Shown piece by piece: positions 1 through 7,648 of a stretch of 64,000 nt of DNA. A program made the position numbers and the translations under genes. Every line of letters begins with the position of its first letter. Position 1 is the first letter of the stretch. The notes under the pieces were generated by a model, which made no database searches, was not told the origin of the DNA, and saw nothing but the letters and a program-made list of their open reading frames with translations. The DNA is taken from contig NZ_HG966617.1 in assembly GCF_000689395.1 (NCBI RefSeq), positions 2,230,221-2,294,220 of the forward strand, read 5' to 3'. The DNA is from Candidatus Phaeomarinobacter ectocarpi (GTDB lineage: Bacteria; Pseudomonadota; Alphaproteobacteria; CGMCC-115125).

Positions 1-2076
1 GTGCAGGCACCGCTTGTTGCCACGGACGTCACCCTTGATGTCACTGGCATCATCGCGCGCGGCACTGTCACCCAGCGCTTCCTCAATCCCAGCGATGGCT
101 GGGTTGAAGGTATCTATGTTTTCCCCCTGCCCGATGACGCCGCCGTCGACAGCCTGCGCATGCAGATCGGTGATCGCTTCATCGAAGGTCAGGTGAAGGA
201 AAAGCGCGAAGCCCGCGAAATCTACGAAGAAGCCAAGGAACAGGGCTTCAAGGCCTCCCTCGTTGAACAGGAACGCCCCAACATCTTTACAAACTCTGTC
301 GCCAATATCGGCCCGGGTGAATTGATCGTCGTGCAGATTGCCTATCAGCAAACGGTGACGGTCGACGCCGGCGACTACTCGATCCGCTTCCCCATGGTGG
401 TTGCGCCGCGCTACATGCCCGCACCGACAGTTCACATGGTGGACTTCCAGACTGGCCCTGATGGCGAGACCACAGGCTTTGCAGCCATCTCCGATCCGGT
501 CCCTGATCGCGAGCGCATTTCACCGCCGGTTCTGAACCCCGAGACCGAAGGCAAGACAAATCCTGTAACGCTGACCGTCAATCTGGATGCGGGCTTTGAG
601 CTTGGTGAGGTGACAAGCCACCACCACGCAGTGAAGCTTGATCAGGACGACATGAAAGCGACGCTGACACTGGATGCCCCCAAGGGTCAGGTGCCAGCCG
701 ACAGGGATTTTGAACTGACATGGACGGCGCAGGACGGCACCGGCCCGAACGCAGCCCTGTTCATTGAGACCACCACCGATGAGGACGGCAACGAGACGCC
801 ATACCTGCTGATGATGCTGACGCCGCCAACAGGTGCGTCCCTTCCGGATGCCGGCCCCCGCGAAGTGGTGTTCGTCATCGACAACTCAGGCTCCATGTCC
901 GGTCCATCCATGGATCAGGCCAAGGCCAGTCTGCTCCTGGCGCTTGATCGTCTGGACAATGACGACACGTTCAATGTCATCCGCTTTGACCACGAGTTTG
1001 ATCAGGTCTTCCCCACCGCCGTCCGCGCGGACAAGGAGAACCTCGACATTGCCCGTGCGTTCGTCGGCAGTCTGTCTGCCGATGGCGGCACAGAAATGCT
1101 GGCCCCGTTGCAGGCCTCGCTTCGGGACGCCAACCCGACCGATACAGACCGCCTGCGTCAGGTCATCTTCCTGACTGACGGTGCCATCGGCAACGAAGTG
1201 GAGCTGTTTGAAACGATCTCGCAGGGCCTTGGACGCTCGCGTCTGTTCACCGTGGGCATCGGCTCGGCCCCCAACTCATTCTTCATGACGCGGGCCGCTG
1301 AAGTTGGCCGTGGTGCTTTCACCCATATCGGGTCTGCGGACCAGATTGTTCCGCGCATGGCGCAGCTCTTTGAAAAGCTGGAGACACCGGTCATCACCGG
1401 TCTTGAAATGGACTGGCCAGCACAGGTGCTCAACGAAGTGTGGCCCAATCCGCTGCCTGACCTCTACAAGGGCGAGCTCATTGTGCTGACCGCACGGCTG
1501 GCCCGCGCGCCCAAAGCCGGCGAGCTGCTGGAAGTCGGTGGCACCTTTGCCGGTGATCCGTGGCTTGTGCAACTGCCGCTGGCCAAGGCACAGGATGGCG
1601 AAGGCATTGCCAAGCTGTGGGCCCGCCGCAAGATCGCGTCACTCGAAGGCTTCCGCTATTCCGGCGGTGACTGGGAGAAGATCGACGCGGACATTCTTGC
1701 CGTTGCTCTCGACCACCATCTGGTGAGCCGTCTGACGAGCCTTGTTGCTGTGGACGTGACGCCCTCACGGCCCGACGATGAAAACCTCGGCACGGCACAG
1801 ATGCCGGTCAACCTGCCCGACGGCTGGGACTTTGAAAAAGTCTTCGGTGGTGATCCCTCGCCCATGCAGACCAACGCGTCAGTGGCTCCAGACCCCGCGT
1901 GGCAGGTGTTGAAAGTGGCCGCAGCACCTCCCGCTCCCGTAGCCGGTGCCAAGAGCGTGCCCCTGCCGCAGGGATCAACACCGGCACCCCTGTTGATGCT
2001 GATGGGCCTCATCGGCCTCGCCCTTGGCCTTGCCCTCCTCGCGCTTTATCGGCGCGAGGACAAGGCGGCGGCGTAG
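1..2076 (+). CDS. Marine proteobacterial sortase target protein (VIT + von Willebrand A domains), 5' end outside window
   Basis: This is a large cell-envelope protein, substrate of the sortase encoded next to it. The visible 691 residues start directly in a VIT domain (about 1-130), so the signal peptide lies left of the window and the GTG at base 1 is probably not the start. A vWA domain follows from about residue 285 with a MIDAS motif (DNSGS, 293-297). The C-terminus is a sorting signal: LPQGSTP, a hydrophobic segment, then a basic RRED tail. The family (TIGR03788-like) is known to travel with class GN sortases, and the sortase ATG begins 7 bases after this stop. Surface or periplasmic display is inferred; the ligand is unknown. 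Confidence 0.9.
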   Translation: MQAPLVATDVTLDVTGIIARGTVTQRFLNPSDGWVEGIYVFPLPDDAAVDSLRMQIGDRFIEGQVKEKREAREIYEEAKEQGFKASLVEQERPNIFTNSVANIGPGELIVVQIAYQQTVTVDAGDYSIRFPMVVAPRYMPAPTVHMVDFQTGPDGETTGFAAISDPVPDRERISPPVLNPETEGKTNPVTLTVNLDAGFELGEVTSHHHAVKLDQDDMKATLTLDAPKGQVPADRDFELTWTAQDGTGPNAALFIETTTDEDGNETPYLLMMLTPPTGASLPDAGPREVVFVIDNSGSMSGPSMDQAKASLLLALDRLDNDDTFNVIRFDHEFDQVFPTAVRADKENLDIARAFVGSLSADGGTEMLAPLQASLRDANPTDTDRLRQVIFLTDGAIGNEVELFETISQGLGRSRLFTVGIGSAPNSFFMTRAAEVGRGAFTHIGSADQIVPRMAQLFEKLETPVITGLEMDWPAQVLNEVWPNPLPDLYKGELIVLTARLARAPKAGELLEVGGTFAGDPWLVQLPLAKAQDGEGIAKLWARRKIASLEGFRYSGGDWEKIDADILAVALDHHLVSRLTSLVAVDVTPSRPDDENLGTAQMPVNLPDGWDFEKVFGGDPSPMQTNASVAPDPAWQVLKVAAAPPAPVAGAKSVPLPQGSTPAPLLMLMGLIGLALGLALLALYRREDKAAA

Positions 2077-2083
2077 CAGGCAA

Positions 2084-2749
2084 ATGGACATGGGGCTGAC
2101 ACGCAAACACATGATCGGACTGGCGGCAGGCGCCCTGCTGCTGAGCGGCAGCGCGGCACTCGCCAGCAGTCTGTACATCGAAGCCAAGGCACTTGTCGGC
2201 CAGGTCCTGCTGGAACGCGCCTTTGCGCAGACCCTGGAGACCGGCCAACCGGCCAAGCCATGGGACTGGGCCGATACCTGGCCTGTCGCGCGTGTGTCAG
2301 CGCCTGCGCACAGTGAAAGCGCCATCGTACTTGCGGGCGCCAGCGGCGAAGCCATGGCCTGGGGGCCAGGACACATGGCAGGTACGCCAGCGCCCGGAGA
2401 CAATGGCATCTCCATTATCGCGGCTCATCGCGACACGCACTTTGCGTTTCTCGAGCACGTTGCGCCGGGGGATCAGATCGACGTCACCAACGCGGACGGC
2501 TCGGAGCACGCCTTCCGCGTGACGGGCACGAAGATCGTCCGCTGGGATCAGTCGGGCATTGACCCCGTCGCACCCGGCAAAGGGTTGGCGCTGGTGACCT
2601 GCTACCCGTTCGATGCGCGGACACAGGGGCCGCTGCGCTACGTGGTGATGACAGAAAAAATTGAAGAACAGATCGACCAACAAAGCGAGAAACCTGCGAT
2701 ACACGCGGCTCTCGACAGGCTTTCGCCGGAGGTGGAAATAGTGCGCTGA
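2084..2749 (+). CDS. Class GN sortase
   Basis: A sortase-family transpeptidase of 221 residues. An N-terminal membrane anchor or signal segment (about 10-30) precedes the sortase barrel. The catalytic triad is visible: His115 (AAHRDTHF), Cys173 (ALVTCYPF) and Arg185 (GPLRYVV). I chose the ATG at 2084, not the upstream in-frame ATG at 2024, because 2024 lies inside the target gene and 2084 follows its stop directly; a second ATG at 2090 is also possible. Gram-negative sortases of this class act on one dedicated substrate, which fits the neighbouring vWA protein. The two form an operon. Confidence 0.92.
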   Translation: MDMGLTRKHMIGLAAGALLLSGSAALASSLYIEAKALVGQVLLERAFAQTLETGQPAKPWDWADTWPVARVSAPAHSESAIVLAGASGEAMAWGPGHMAGTPAPGDNGISIIAAHRDTHFAFLEHVAPGDQIDVTNADGSEHAFRVTGTKIVRWDQSGIDPVAPGKGLALVTCYPFDARTQGPLRYVVMTEKIEEQIDQQSEKPAIHAALDRLSPEVEIVR

Positions 2750-3128
2750 GGACATAACCGGTTGGCCCGCCCGATCCTTTCCCGGATCCCCTTCGCAAGG
2801 TGACGGCAAACCATTTCCGGGACCCGCCCTCAGATCAACGCACTGCGTCTTCCACCAAAAGCGAAAGCCCGGCGGCGACCCCCAACAGGTCGCCGCCGGT
2901 GCCCATTCTCGTATCGGGCTGGCGACCCCAAACCGGTCGCCAGGACGCTACTATGGGCCCTCTCTCCCGCGAGAGGAGGGCAGGCAGTGATGCTTCGATA
3001 AGGGGTATCTACGCGCTGACCCCGTCTGTGGAATACAGGGTGTCCATTTGGGAGCCTCACACAACCTCATCAACATAAGTATAGATAGTTTTTTCGACGC
3101 CTTGAACAATAATGCAAGGGACTACAAC
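2750..3128. other. Intergenic stretch with three hairpins
   Basis: I see no convincing gene in these 379 bases between the sortase and the next minus-strand ORF. The first two thirds are GC-rich and hold three consecutive inverted repeats (separate entry). From about 3060 the base composition drops abruptly to AT-rich and stays so to about 3540. None of the hairpins has a clean T-tract on the plus strand, so a simple terminator for the sortase operon is not obvious. Confidence 0.5.
2869..2981. repeat. Three consecutive inverted repeats, two sharing one core
   Basis: Hairpin 1 has perfect 12-bp arms (2869-2880 and 2888-2899) and a 7-base loop. Hairpin 2 has perfect 9-bp arms (2919-2927 and 2935-2943), also with a 7-base loop. 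Both contain the same core, GGCGACC-N7-GGTCGCC, 47-50 bases apart, so they look like two diverged copies of one unit. Hairpin 3 (2957-2981) pairs GCCCTCTCTC with GAGAGGAGGGC with one bulge around a CCGC loop. Together they could be a small-RNA or mRNA 3' structure, or REP-type elements. No function can be read from the sequence. Confidence 0.6.
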
Positions 3129-3395
3129 TCAAACCATATATGTTAGGTATATGACAGTGGTAATATTAACAAATACAAACCAAATAAAGTATGGTATCCA
3201 AGGCGTTCTTTGACCGATCTTCTTATTGAGAAGAGGGCTGTTATTTGGGTCCGTAATGATAAGAAAATAGAAATCGAAAAAACCCCGTTTCTCAGGCTCT
3301 CCTTCTGTCTTCCAAATGCGATATTTATAAATAACAAATAAAATTCCAGGGAGTATAGACAATATCTGCAGTGATATAAGAACTGCCTCGATCAT
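3129..3395 (-). CDS. Hypothetical small membrane protein in AT-rich island
   Basis: An 88-residue ORF that I do not recognise. It has two clear hydrophobic segments (about 5-24 and 68-86) with a charged and polar middle (KTEGEPEKRG), as expected of a two-pass inner-membrane protein. Codons are AT-rich and unlike the rest of the window, which suggests acquisition from elsewhere. There is no strong ribosome binding site. A second ORF in another frame (3325-3549, minus) overlaps its start, and only one of them can be the main product. Membrane topology is the only thing that supports this as a gene. Confidence 0.4.
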   Translation of the reverse strand: MIEAVLISLQILSILPGILFVIYKYRIWKTEGEPEKRGFFDFYFLIITDPNNSPLLNKKIGQRTPWIPYFIWFVFVNITTVIYLTYMV

Positions 3396-3624
3396 GTATT
3401 TGCGTTTTCCAATTTGTATTGATCTTCCAGATCAGAATTAGTGCGCTATAAACTGCATCATATTCAGAAGTCTCAACCGCTAGCAAGATTCCGGCGCGCG
3501 CCTGTTTGGGTATGATTGAACTTTCCAAATCATAAGGGTCCGATATCAAGTTGCTCCGCGCCGAACTCCCCGTTTCGGAAGAGATTGACGCGGAGCACTA
3601 GGTACAGGGGCGGTCGCTCACAGA

Positions 3625-4293
3625 CTATTCAGCCGCCTGCGTCGCGCTGCCAGGCACACCATCCGGCACGGTCGCCTTGTAGCTTTCAAGCGCTGAGACC
3701 GCCTCCCACCAGCGATACAGATTCTGACAGCCGTCAAAGGCCTCCATGCCGTCAGGCATCTGCCCCACATAGGTCAGCACCGGGGCGAACAAGAGGTCGG
3801 CAATGGAAACATCGTCGCCTGCAAGCCAGGTACGCCCGTCCAGCTCCTTGTCCATGACAAGCATGGCCTCGCGAATTTTCGGCTTGGCCTCGTTGATCTT
3901 CGCCATGTCCGGCTGGCCATCAGGACCGGACGGGAAGACATATTGCTGCGCAAAGTTGCGGATGGCCTGCGGGATCACATAATCGAGCCCGGCAGAAATC
4001 CACTGCTCCATGCGCGCGCGTTCCAGCACATCGGCGGGCTGCAGGGCCTTACCCTCATAGGCTTCATCGATATAGCGGCAGATCGCCATGCTTTCCCACA
4101 GCGTCACCTTGCCGTCGGTGAACACTGGGATCTTGCCGAACGGATGCAGCTTGCGATGGTCAGGGGAGCCCAACGCCCCCACCGTTCCATCACCGACCTG
4201 ACCCAGCTCATAGTCCAGACCCTTCTCATGCGCCGCCATACGAACCGTCCGGACAAAAGACGATGCCGCCGCTCCATATATGATGATCGTCAT
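3625..4293 (-). CDS. Glutathione S-transferase family protein
   Basis: A 222-residue cytosolic GST. The N-terminal thioredoxin-like domain starts MTIIIYGAAASSF and carries the glutathione-site pattern FGKIPVF and ESMAICRYID. The C-terminal all-helical domain contains the WLAGDDVSIADL motif typical of GSTs. The start at 4293 is preceded by AGGAG at proper spacing; the 19 upstream in-frame residues are rejected. GSTs conjugate glutathione to electrophiles or act as peroxidases or isomerases; the substrate cannot be deduced. It stands alone, reading away from the SRPBCC/ArsR pair, with the AT-rich island downstream. Confidence 0.88.
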   Translation of the reverse strand: MTIIIYGAAASSFVRTVRMAAHEKGLDYELGQVGDGTVGALGSPDHRKLHPFGKIPVFTDGKVTLWESMAICRYIDEAYEGKALQPADVLERARMEQWISAGLDYVIPQAIRNFAQQYVFPSGPDGQPDMAKINEAKPKIREAMLVMDKELDGRTWLAGDDVSIADLLFAPVLTYVGQMPDGMEAFDGCQNLYRWWEAVSALESYKATVPDGVPGSATQAAE

Positions 4294-4350
4294 ATTATAA
4301 CTCCTGCTTCTACCATGTGCATGCCCCGCTTTGCGTTTGCCAAGACACAC

Positions 4351-4394
4351 CTCTCCCGTTAGCAGCCGGGCACCCCGACCGCTCCGCCACCGGT
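4351..4394 (-). other. tRNA-Ser(GCU)-like fragment, probably a relic or chance match
   Basis: Read on the minus strand, this stretch resembles the D arm (TGGCGGAGCGGTC) and anticodon arm of a serine tRNA. The would-be anticodon loop CTGCTAA (GCT at 4363-4361) is flanked by CCCG and CGGG pairing arms. There is no T arm, no acceptor stem partner and no CCA in the expected distance, so a functional tRNA is excluded. It lies in the leader of the GST gene. It may be a tRNA fragment left by integration or recombination, or chance similarity. Confidence 0.25.
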
Positions 4395-4448
4395 TTGACC
4401 AAAGATCAACCGGCGATCAGCTCTTGAATTGTCGTCTCACGTCGCAGC

Positions 4449-4940
4449 TCAGGCAGCCAGCAGGTCTGCCAGATGCTGCAGGCTGTGGGCCCAGCCGCCA
4501 TTGAAGCCGTCGCGCAGCTCCAGATTGGCAAAGCCCGTGTGCAACAGGTGAAGGCGCGTGCCCTCGCCCTGTTCCGTCAAAGTCAGTGTCAGCACCGTGG
4601 AGCGGCTTGAGCCGTCATCGAAGGTGCGGGTGAACTCAATGACCAGTTTTTCAGGCGGCGACAGCTCGATGATCTTGCCGCGCATGGAAAAGTCTTCGCC
4701 GTTTTCGCCCGACATATGGACGATGTAGCGGCCACCGACTTTTGCATCGACTTCCGCACCGTCCACCATGTTGACCGCAGGGCCCCACCACTGGGCCACC
4801 TGCTCAGGGACCGTCAGCGCTTCAAAGACGCGTGCGCGCGGCGCATCAAGGTCGCGATGCATGTCGATCTTGAGGATTTCGTCGAGGTCTTCGCGGTCGG
4901 CAGATGCCATATCAACTTGTGCGCCGGTATTTTTAGACAT
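4449..4940 (-). CDS. SRPBCC / AHSA1-type protein
   Basis: A 163-residue protein of the START-like SRPBCC superfamily (activator of Hsp90 ATPase homologue 1-like, PF08327). Family marks are the N-terminal RDLDAPRARVFEALT, the WWGP motif, GGRY, and the C-terminal GFNGGWAHSLQHLADLL. Such proteins bind hydrophobic ligands in a deep pocket; the ligand here is unknown. It follows the ArsR gene by 24 bases on the same strand. ArsR/AHSA1 pairs are a common arrangement in proteobacteria and actinobacteria, so the regulator probably controls this gene. Confidence 0.9.
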   Translation of the reverse strand: MSKNTGAQVDMASADREDLDEILKIDMHRDLDAPRARVFEALTVPEQVAQWWGPAVNMVDGAEVDAKVGGRYIVHMSGENGEDFSMRGKIIELSPPEKLVIEFTRTFDDGSSRSTVLTLTLTEQGEGTRLHLLHTGFANLELRDGFNGGWAHSLQHLADLLAA

Positions 4941-4964
4941 GCGAGTGCTCCTGAAAATCCGCTG

Positions 4965-5369
4965 CTATTTCTTTGTGGTCTTGGGACGCTTGCCACCGGG
5001 CCGCGGGGGCGTCCCTTTCGAAGGCGATGACTTGAGAAAGGCTTCCAGCGCATCCAGCTTCTCGTCCCAGAACTGCCGGTACCGGTCGACCCAGTCCGAG
5101 GCCCGCTTGAGCGCCGCCGGGTCCAGATGACAGATGCGCTGCTGCGCCTTCTTCTCACGCCGGATCATGCCAGCATCTTCCAGCACCTTGAGGTGCCGCG
5201 AGATGGCCGGGCCGGAAATATCAAACCCGTCACCCAACTCACCGGCGGGCGCAGGTCCGTCCGCCAGACGCTCGAGGATCGCCCGGCGCGTCGGGTCTGC
5301 CAGCGCCTGGAAGGCAGCAGAAAGATGATCAGGACCCGACGGGTCGGAAGGGAAGGCAGGCGGGGTCAT
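4965..5369 (-). CDS. ArsR/SmtB-family transcriptional regulator
   Basis: A 134-residue winged-helix repressor. The HTH core runs from about residue 15 to 95, with ALADPTRRAILERLADG and the recognition helix region DISGPAISRHLKVLEDAGMI. The metal-binding ELCVCDL motif of classical ArsR is absent, which is usual for ArsR proteins paired with SRPBCC genes. It is first gene of a two-gene operon. A palindrome 16 bases upstream of the start (5385-5406) is a likely operator for autoregulation. The C-terminus is basic and lysine-rich. Confidence 0.9.
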   Translation of the reverse strand: MTPPAFPSDPSGPDHLSAAFQALADPTRRAILERLADGPAPAGELGDGFDISGPAISRHLKVLEDAGMIRREKKAQQRICHLDPAALKRASDWVDRYRQFWDEKLDALEAFLKSSPSKGTPPRPGGKRPKTTKK

Positions 5370-5384
5370 ATTTAGCCAATCCGT

Positions 5385-5406
5385 TATTTAACGTGATTGT
5401 TAAATA
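5385..5406. promoter_or_regulatory. Candidate ArsR operator
   Basis: Perfect 8-bp inverted repeat TATTTAAC-GTGATT-GTTAAATA immediately upstream of the ArsR start. The AT-rich dyad with six central bases has the size expected for a winged-helix dimer. Binding by the adjacent ArsR is inferred from position only. Confidence 0.6.
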
Positions 5407-5445
5407 GCACCACTGCCGCGGACCGTCAAGAGGCCAAAGCTGTAA

Positions 5446-6231
5446 TCAGGTTTTAACCGCCACAAAAAGATAGCGATTGAGCGAAAAGAAATACTGCCCG
5501 TTGGCACCCATCGCCCTGAGGTCATCGGCCCAGGCCTGTGCCTCGTCTTCACTGACGCCATCGCGCCCGGACACGAACCCCTGAATGCCCTTCATGATGC
5601 CCACAGAATAGCTGTGCGGGTTCCAGTCCGGATTGAACATGGGGATCAACTCGCGACGGGTGACCTTCAGGCCGGCCTGATGGAGAAGATGCGGCAGCTT
5701 GCGCGGCAGATGCGGGTCCACCAGATGCGCGTCCCACACCTTGAGTATCCTGTCCATCCGCTCCCGGTTGGAGGAATTCCAGACGATCGAATCCCAGTCC
5801 GTATCCAGAATGACAATGCGGCCACCGGGCTTGAGCACCCGCTTCGCCTCATGCAATGCCGCCCCCATGTCGGAGACGTATTCATAGACCTGCGTCGACA
5901 CGACCACGTCGACGCTCTCATTGGCCATGGGGATTTGTTCAGCCTCCCCATGCTCCACGGCTACCCACGGCATGTCCGCGCAGCGCCTGGCGGACATTTC
6001 CACCATGGGCCGCGACATGTCGATGCCGGTGACGCTGCCGTCCTTGGTCACAGCCTTGCCCATGTCATGCAGGAGAAGGCCAGGGCCGACACCAATGTCG
6101 AGCGCGTCCATGCCCGGTCGCAAAGCCATGGCCGCCATCACATGGGTCCGCTGCCCCACAACATCCGGCGTCAGATACATCTCTTCAATGGCTTTCGCCG
6201 CGCGCTCATCAAAATCGATCATGTCGGACAT
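5446..6231 (-). CDS. Class I SAM-dependent methyltransferase
   Basis: A 261-residue methyltransferase of the Methyltransf_11/UbiE-like type. Motif I is DIGVGPG (45-51). It is followed by an acidic strand end (GIDMS), motif II-like DVVVSTQVYEYV, and LKPGGRIVILDTDWDSI. The C-terminal part (HSYSVGIMKGIQGFVSGR) may form the substrate lid. The acceptor is not evident; similar proteins act on small molecules or quinone precursors. It reads in the same direction as the TetR-headed operon that ends 93 bases upstream and could be its distal gene. The start at 6231 is preceded by GGGAGAG. Confidence 0.85.
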   Translation of the reverse strand: MSDMIDFDERAAKAIEEMYLTPDVVGQRTHVMAAMALRPGMDALDIGVGPGLLLHDMGKAVTKDGSVTGIDMSRPMVEMSARRCADMPWVAVEHGEAEQIPMANESVDVVVSTQVYEYVSDMGAALHEAKRVLKPGGRIVILDTDWDSIVWNSSNRERMDRILKVWDAHLVDPHLPRKLPHLLHQAGLKVTRRELIPMFNPDWNPHSYSVGIMKGIQGFVSGRDGVSEDEAQAWADDLRAMGANGQYFFSLNRYLFVAVKT

Positions 6232-6324
6232 GCAGTTTCTCTCCCGGTATCGCTCTCAGTCACACTCTGCAGTGAAGCGAGTTGTTTGCGGAATGATACA
6301 GGTCAGGCAGCTTCAGGTCTGCCC

Positions 6325-6546
6325 TTAGCCATCCAGCTGCCGCATGCTGACAATATGCATGGCCGCAAATCCGATGGCGGATGCGACAAAGACAAGCACT
6401 GCGGACATGCCAAACGCCCACGCTTCGCCAGTAAAGACAAACTTCGCAACATTGAAGCCCGCAAAGAGGTAGAGGGCCAATACCGACGCGATGACAGCGG
6501 CATATCGGGGATAGCTCCCATGACGACCAAGCACAAAATCAAGCAT
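6325..6546 (-). CDS. Small two-pass membrane protein
   Basis: A 73-residue protein with two hydrophobic helices (about 13-34 and 42-62). I do not recognise the family. The start at 6546 was chosen because GGGGAG lies just upstream; the longer frame would overlap the preceding gene heavily. It follows the four-helix membrane protein by 11 bases and is the last gene of the compact TetR-CMD-VOC-membrane-membrane operon. Its position suggests it is a small partner subunit of the neighbouring membrane protein; that is inference. Confidence 0.7.
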   Translation of the reverse strand: MLDFVLGRHGSYPRYAAVIASVLALYLFAGFNVAKFVFTGEAWAFGMSAVLVFVASAIGFAAMHIVSMRQLDG

Positions 6547-6557
6547 TGCTTCTCCCC

Positions 6558-7085
6558 TTAGAACTGCGGCTTGAGCACGGCAAGCACCACCGCAAGAACA
6601 CCAAAGAAGACGATCGGCCAGGTGACGCTGACCAGAAACCGCCAATGCATCTCGACGTCACGCTCATAGGCTTCCATGTCACCAGCATGACGGTGGCGCG
6701 CCTTGTTGCCACCAAAGTGCGACAGGTAGTAGTCCATGATTTCAATCGGCAGGAAGATGCCGAACACGATCAGCATCTTGAAAACAAACCAGTCGCTTTC
6801 AGCGCCATAGCCCGTGACAAGCCACAGCACCGGCCCGGTAATCATGATGACGGGGAAAGCCACGTGCTCAAGCACCACGCCTTTATCAAACCGCTCAATC
6901 GCCAGATTGCGCATGGCAATGGCCTGGGCATCATTGGGACTTGCGCGCCACGCCTGAAAGGCAGGAACCAGATAATTCTGATAAGCCACCGCCGTGCTGA
7001 ACAGCCACACCATGACCGCAAGTAGATGGATCAGCTTGATCTGCATGTAGAAGGGCGCTGCCAGTTCGGTGAAGGCTTCAACCAT
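6558..7085 (-). CDS. Four-helix integral membrane protein of uncertain family
   Basis: A 175-residue inner-membrane protein with about four helices (near 18-38, 77-95, 102-118 and 150-170). The first helix carries a conserved-looking His (IKLIHLLAVMVWL), and a second His-containing helix follows (EHVAFPVIMITG). This topology and His placement recall haem-binding HemJ, CopD and DUF2269-type proteins, but I cannot assign it to one. A histidine-rich cytoplasmic or periplasmic loop (ARHRHAGD) lies between helices 3 and 4. It sits in a five-gene operon, 12 bases after the VOC gene. Confidence 0.75.
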   Translation of the reverse strand: MVEAFTELAAPFYMQIKLIHLLAVMVWLFSTAVAYQNYLVPAFQAWRASPNDAQAIAMRNLAIERFDKGVVLEHVAFPVIMITGPVLWLVTGYGAESDWFVFKMLIVFGIFLPIEIMDYYLSHFGGNKARHRHAGDMEAYERDVEMHWRFLVSVTWPIVFFGVLAVVLAVLKPQF

Positions 7086-7097
7086 GACTGGGCCTCG

Positions 7098-7637
7098 CTA
7101 AGCTGACTTGGCGTTGGCCGCTTCCCATACCTGCATGCTGGCCGGCGCAGGCGATGGTGCAAATTCCGTTTCGTCGAGCGCCGCCAGAGCACGTTCGCGA
7201 TCTGCGCCGGTAAAGGCGCCCGTCGTCAGGCAGAACTCAACCATGTTCCCATTGGGGTCGCGCGTGTAGACCGAGTGACACCAGTTGTGATCAATCTCCA
7301 GCACATCGAGACCGGCATCGTTCCATTTGGCGCGCCACGTTTCGAGTTCTTCCGCGCTGTGCACATCAAACGAGTAGTGATTGGTACCGGTCGGCAGATT
7401 GCCCGCTTCATTGAGGTCAAAGACGTGGGTCTCCTGCCCGGGAACATCATGCAGTTCCCAAAAGGCAATAAACCGGCTGTCATCTCCATCCATACGATAG
7501 AAGAAATGCTTGCCCCAGCCGCCCTCGGCAATCGGCGCGATTTCCACCTTCACAAGCTCAAACCCCATGACGCCTTCATAGAAGGCGTGCATGGCTTTCA
7601 TGTCTTTGGCCGCCAAGGCCAGATGATGATATCCCAT
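7098..7637 (-). CDS. VOC-family (glyoxalase/dioxygenase-fold) protein
   Basis: A 179-residue vicinal-oxygen-chelate protein built of two beta-alpha-beta-beta-beta modules. It starts MGYHHLALAAKDM with the first metal-ligand His, and ends the fold with YTRDPNGNMVEFCL, whose Glu is the usual last metal ligand. NHYSFDV supplies a further candidate His. Members include glyoxalases, ring-cleaving dioxygenases and epimerases; the reaction here is open. Spacings of 11-12 bases to both neighbours show an operon with a CMD-family protein, pointing to detoxification or degradation of a small organic compound. Confidence 0.87.
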   Translation of the reverse strand: MGYHHLALAAKDMKAMHAFYEGVMGFELVKVEIAPIAEGGWGKHFFYRMDGDDSRFIAFWELHDVPGQETHVFDLNEAGNLPTGTNHYSFDVHSAEELETWRAKWNDAGLDVLEIDHNWCHSVYTRDPNGNMVEFCLTTGAFTGADRERALAALDETEFAPSPAPASMQVWEAANAKSA

Positions 7638-7648
7638 GTGTCTCTCCC

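Noticed and set aside
3325-3549. 74-codon minus-strand frame in the AT-rich island
   Set aside because: It overlaps the more protein-like 88-residue membrane ORF. Its first half is plausible but the second half is not; no ribosome binding site.
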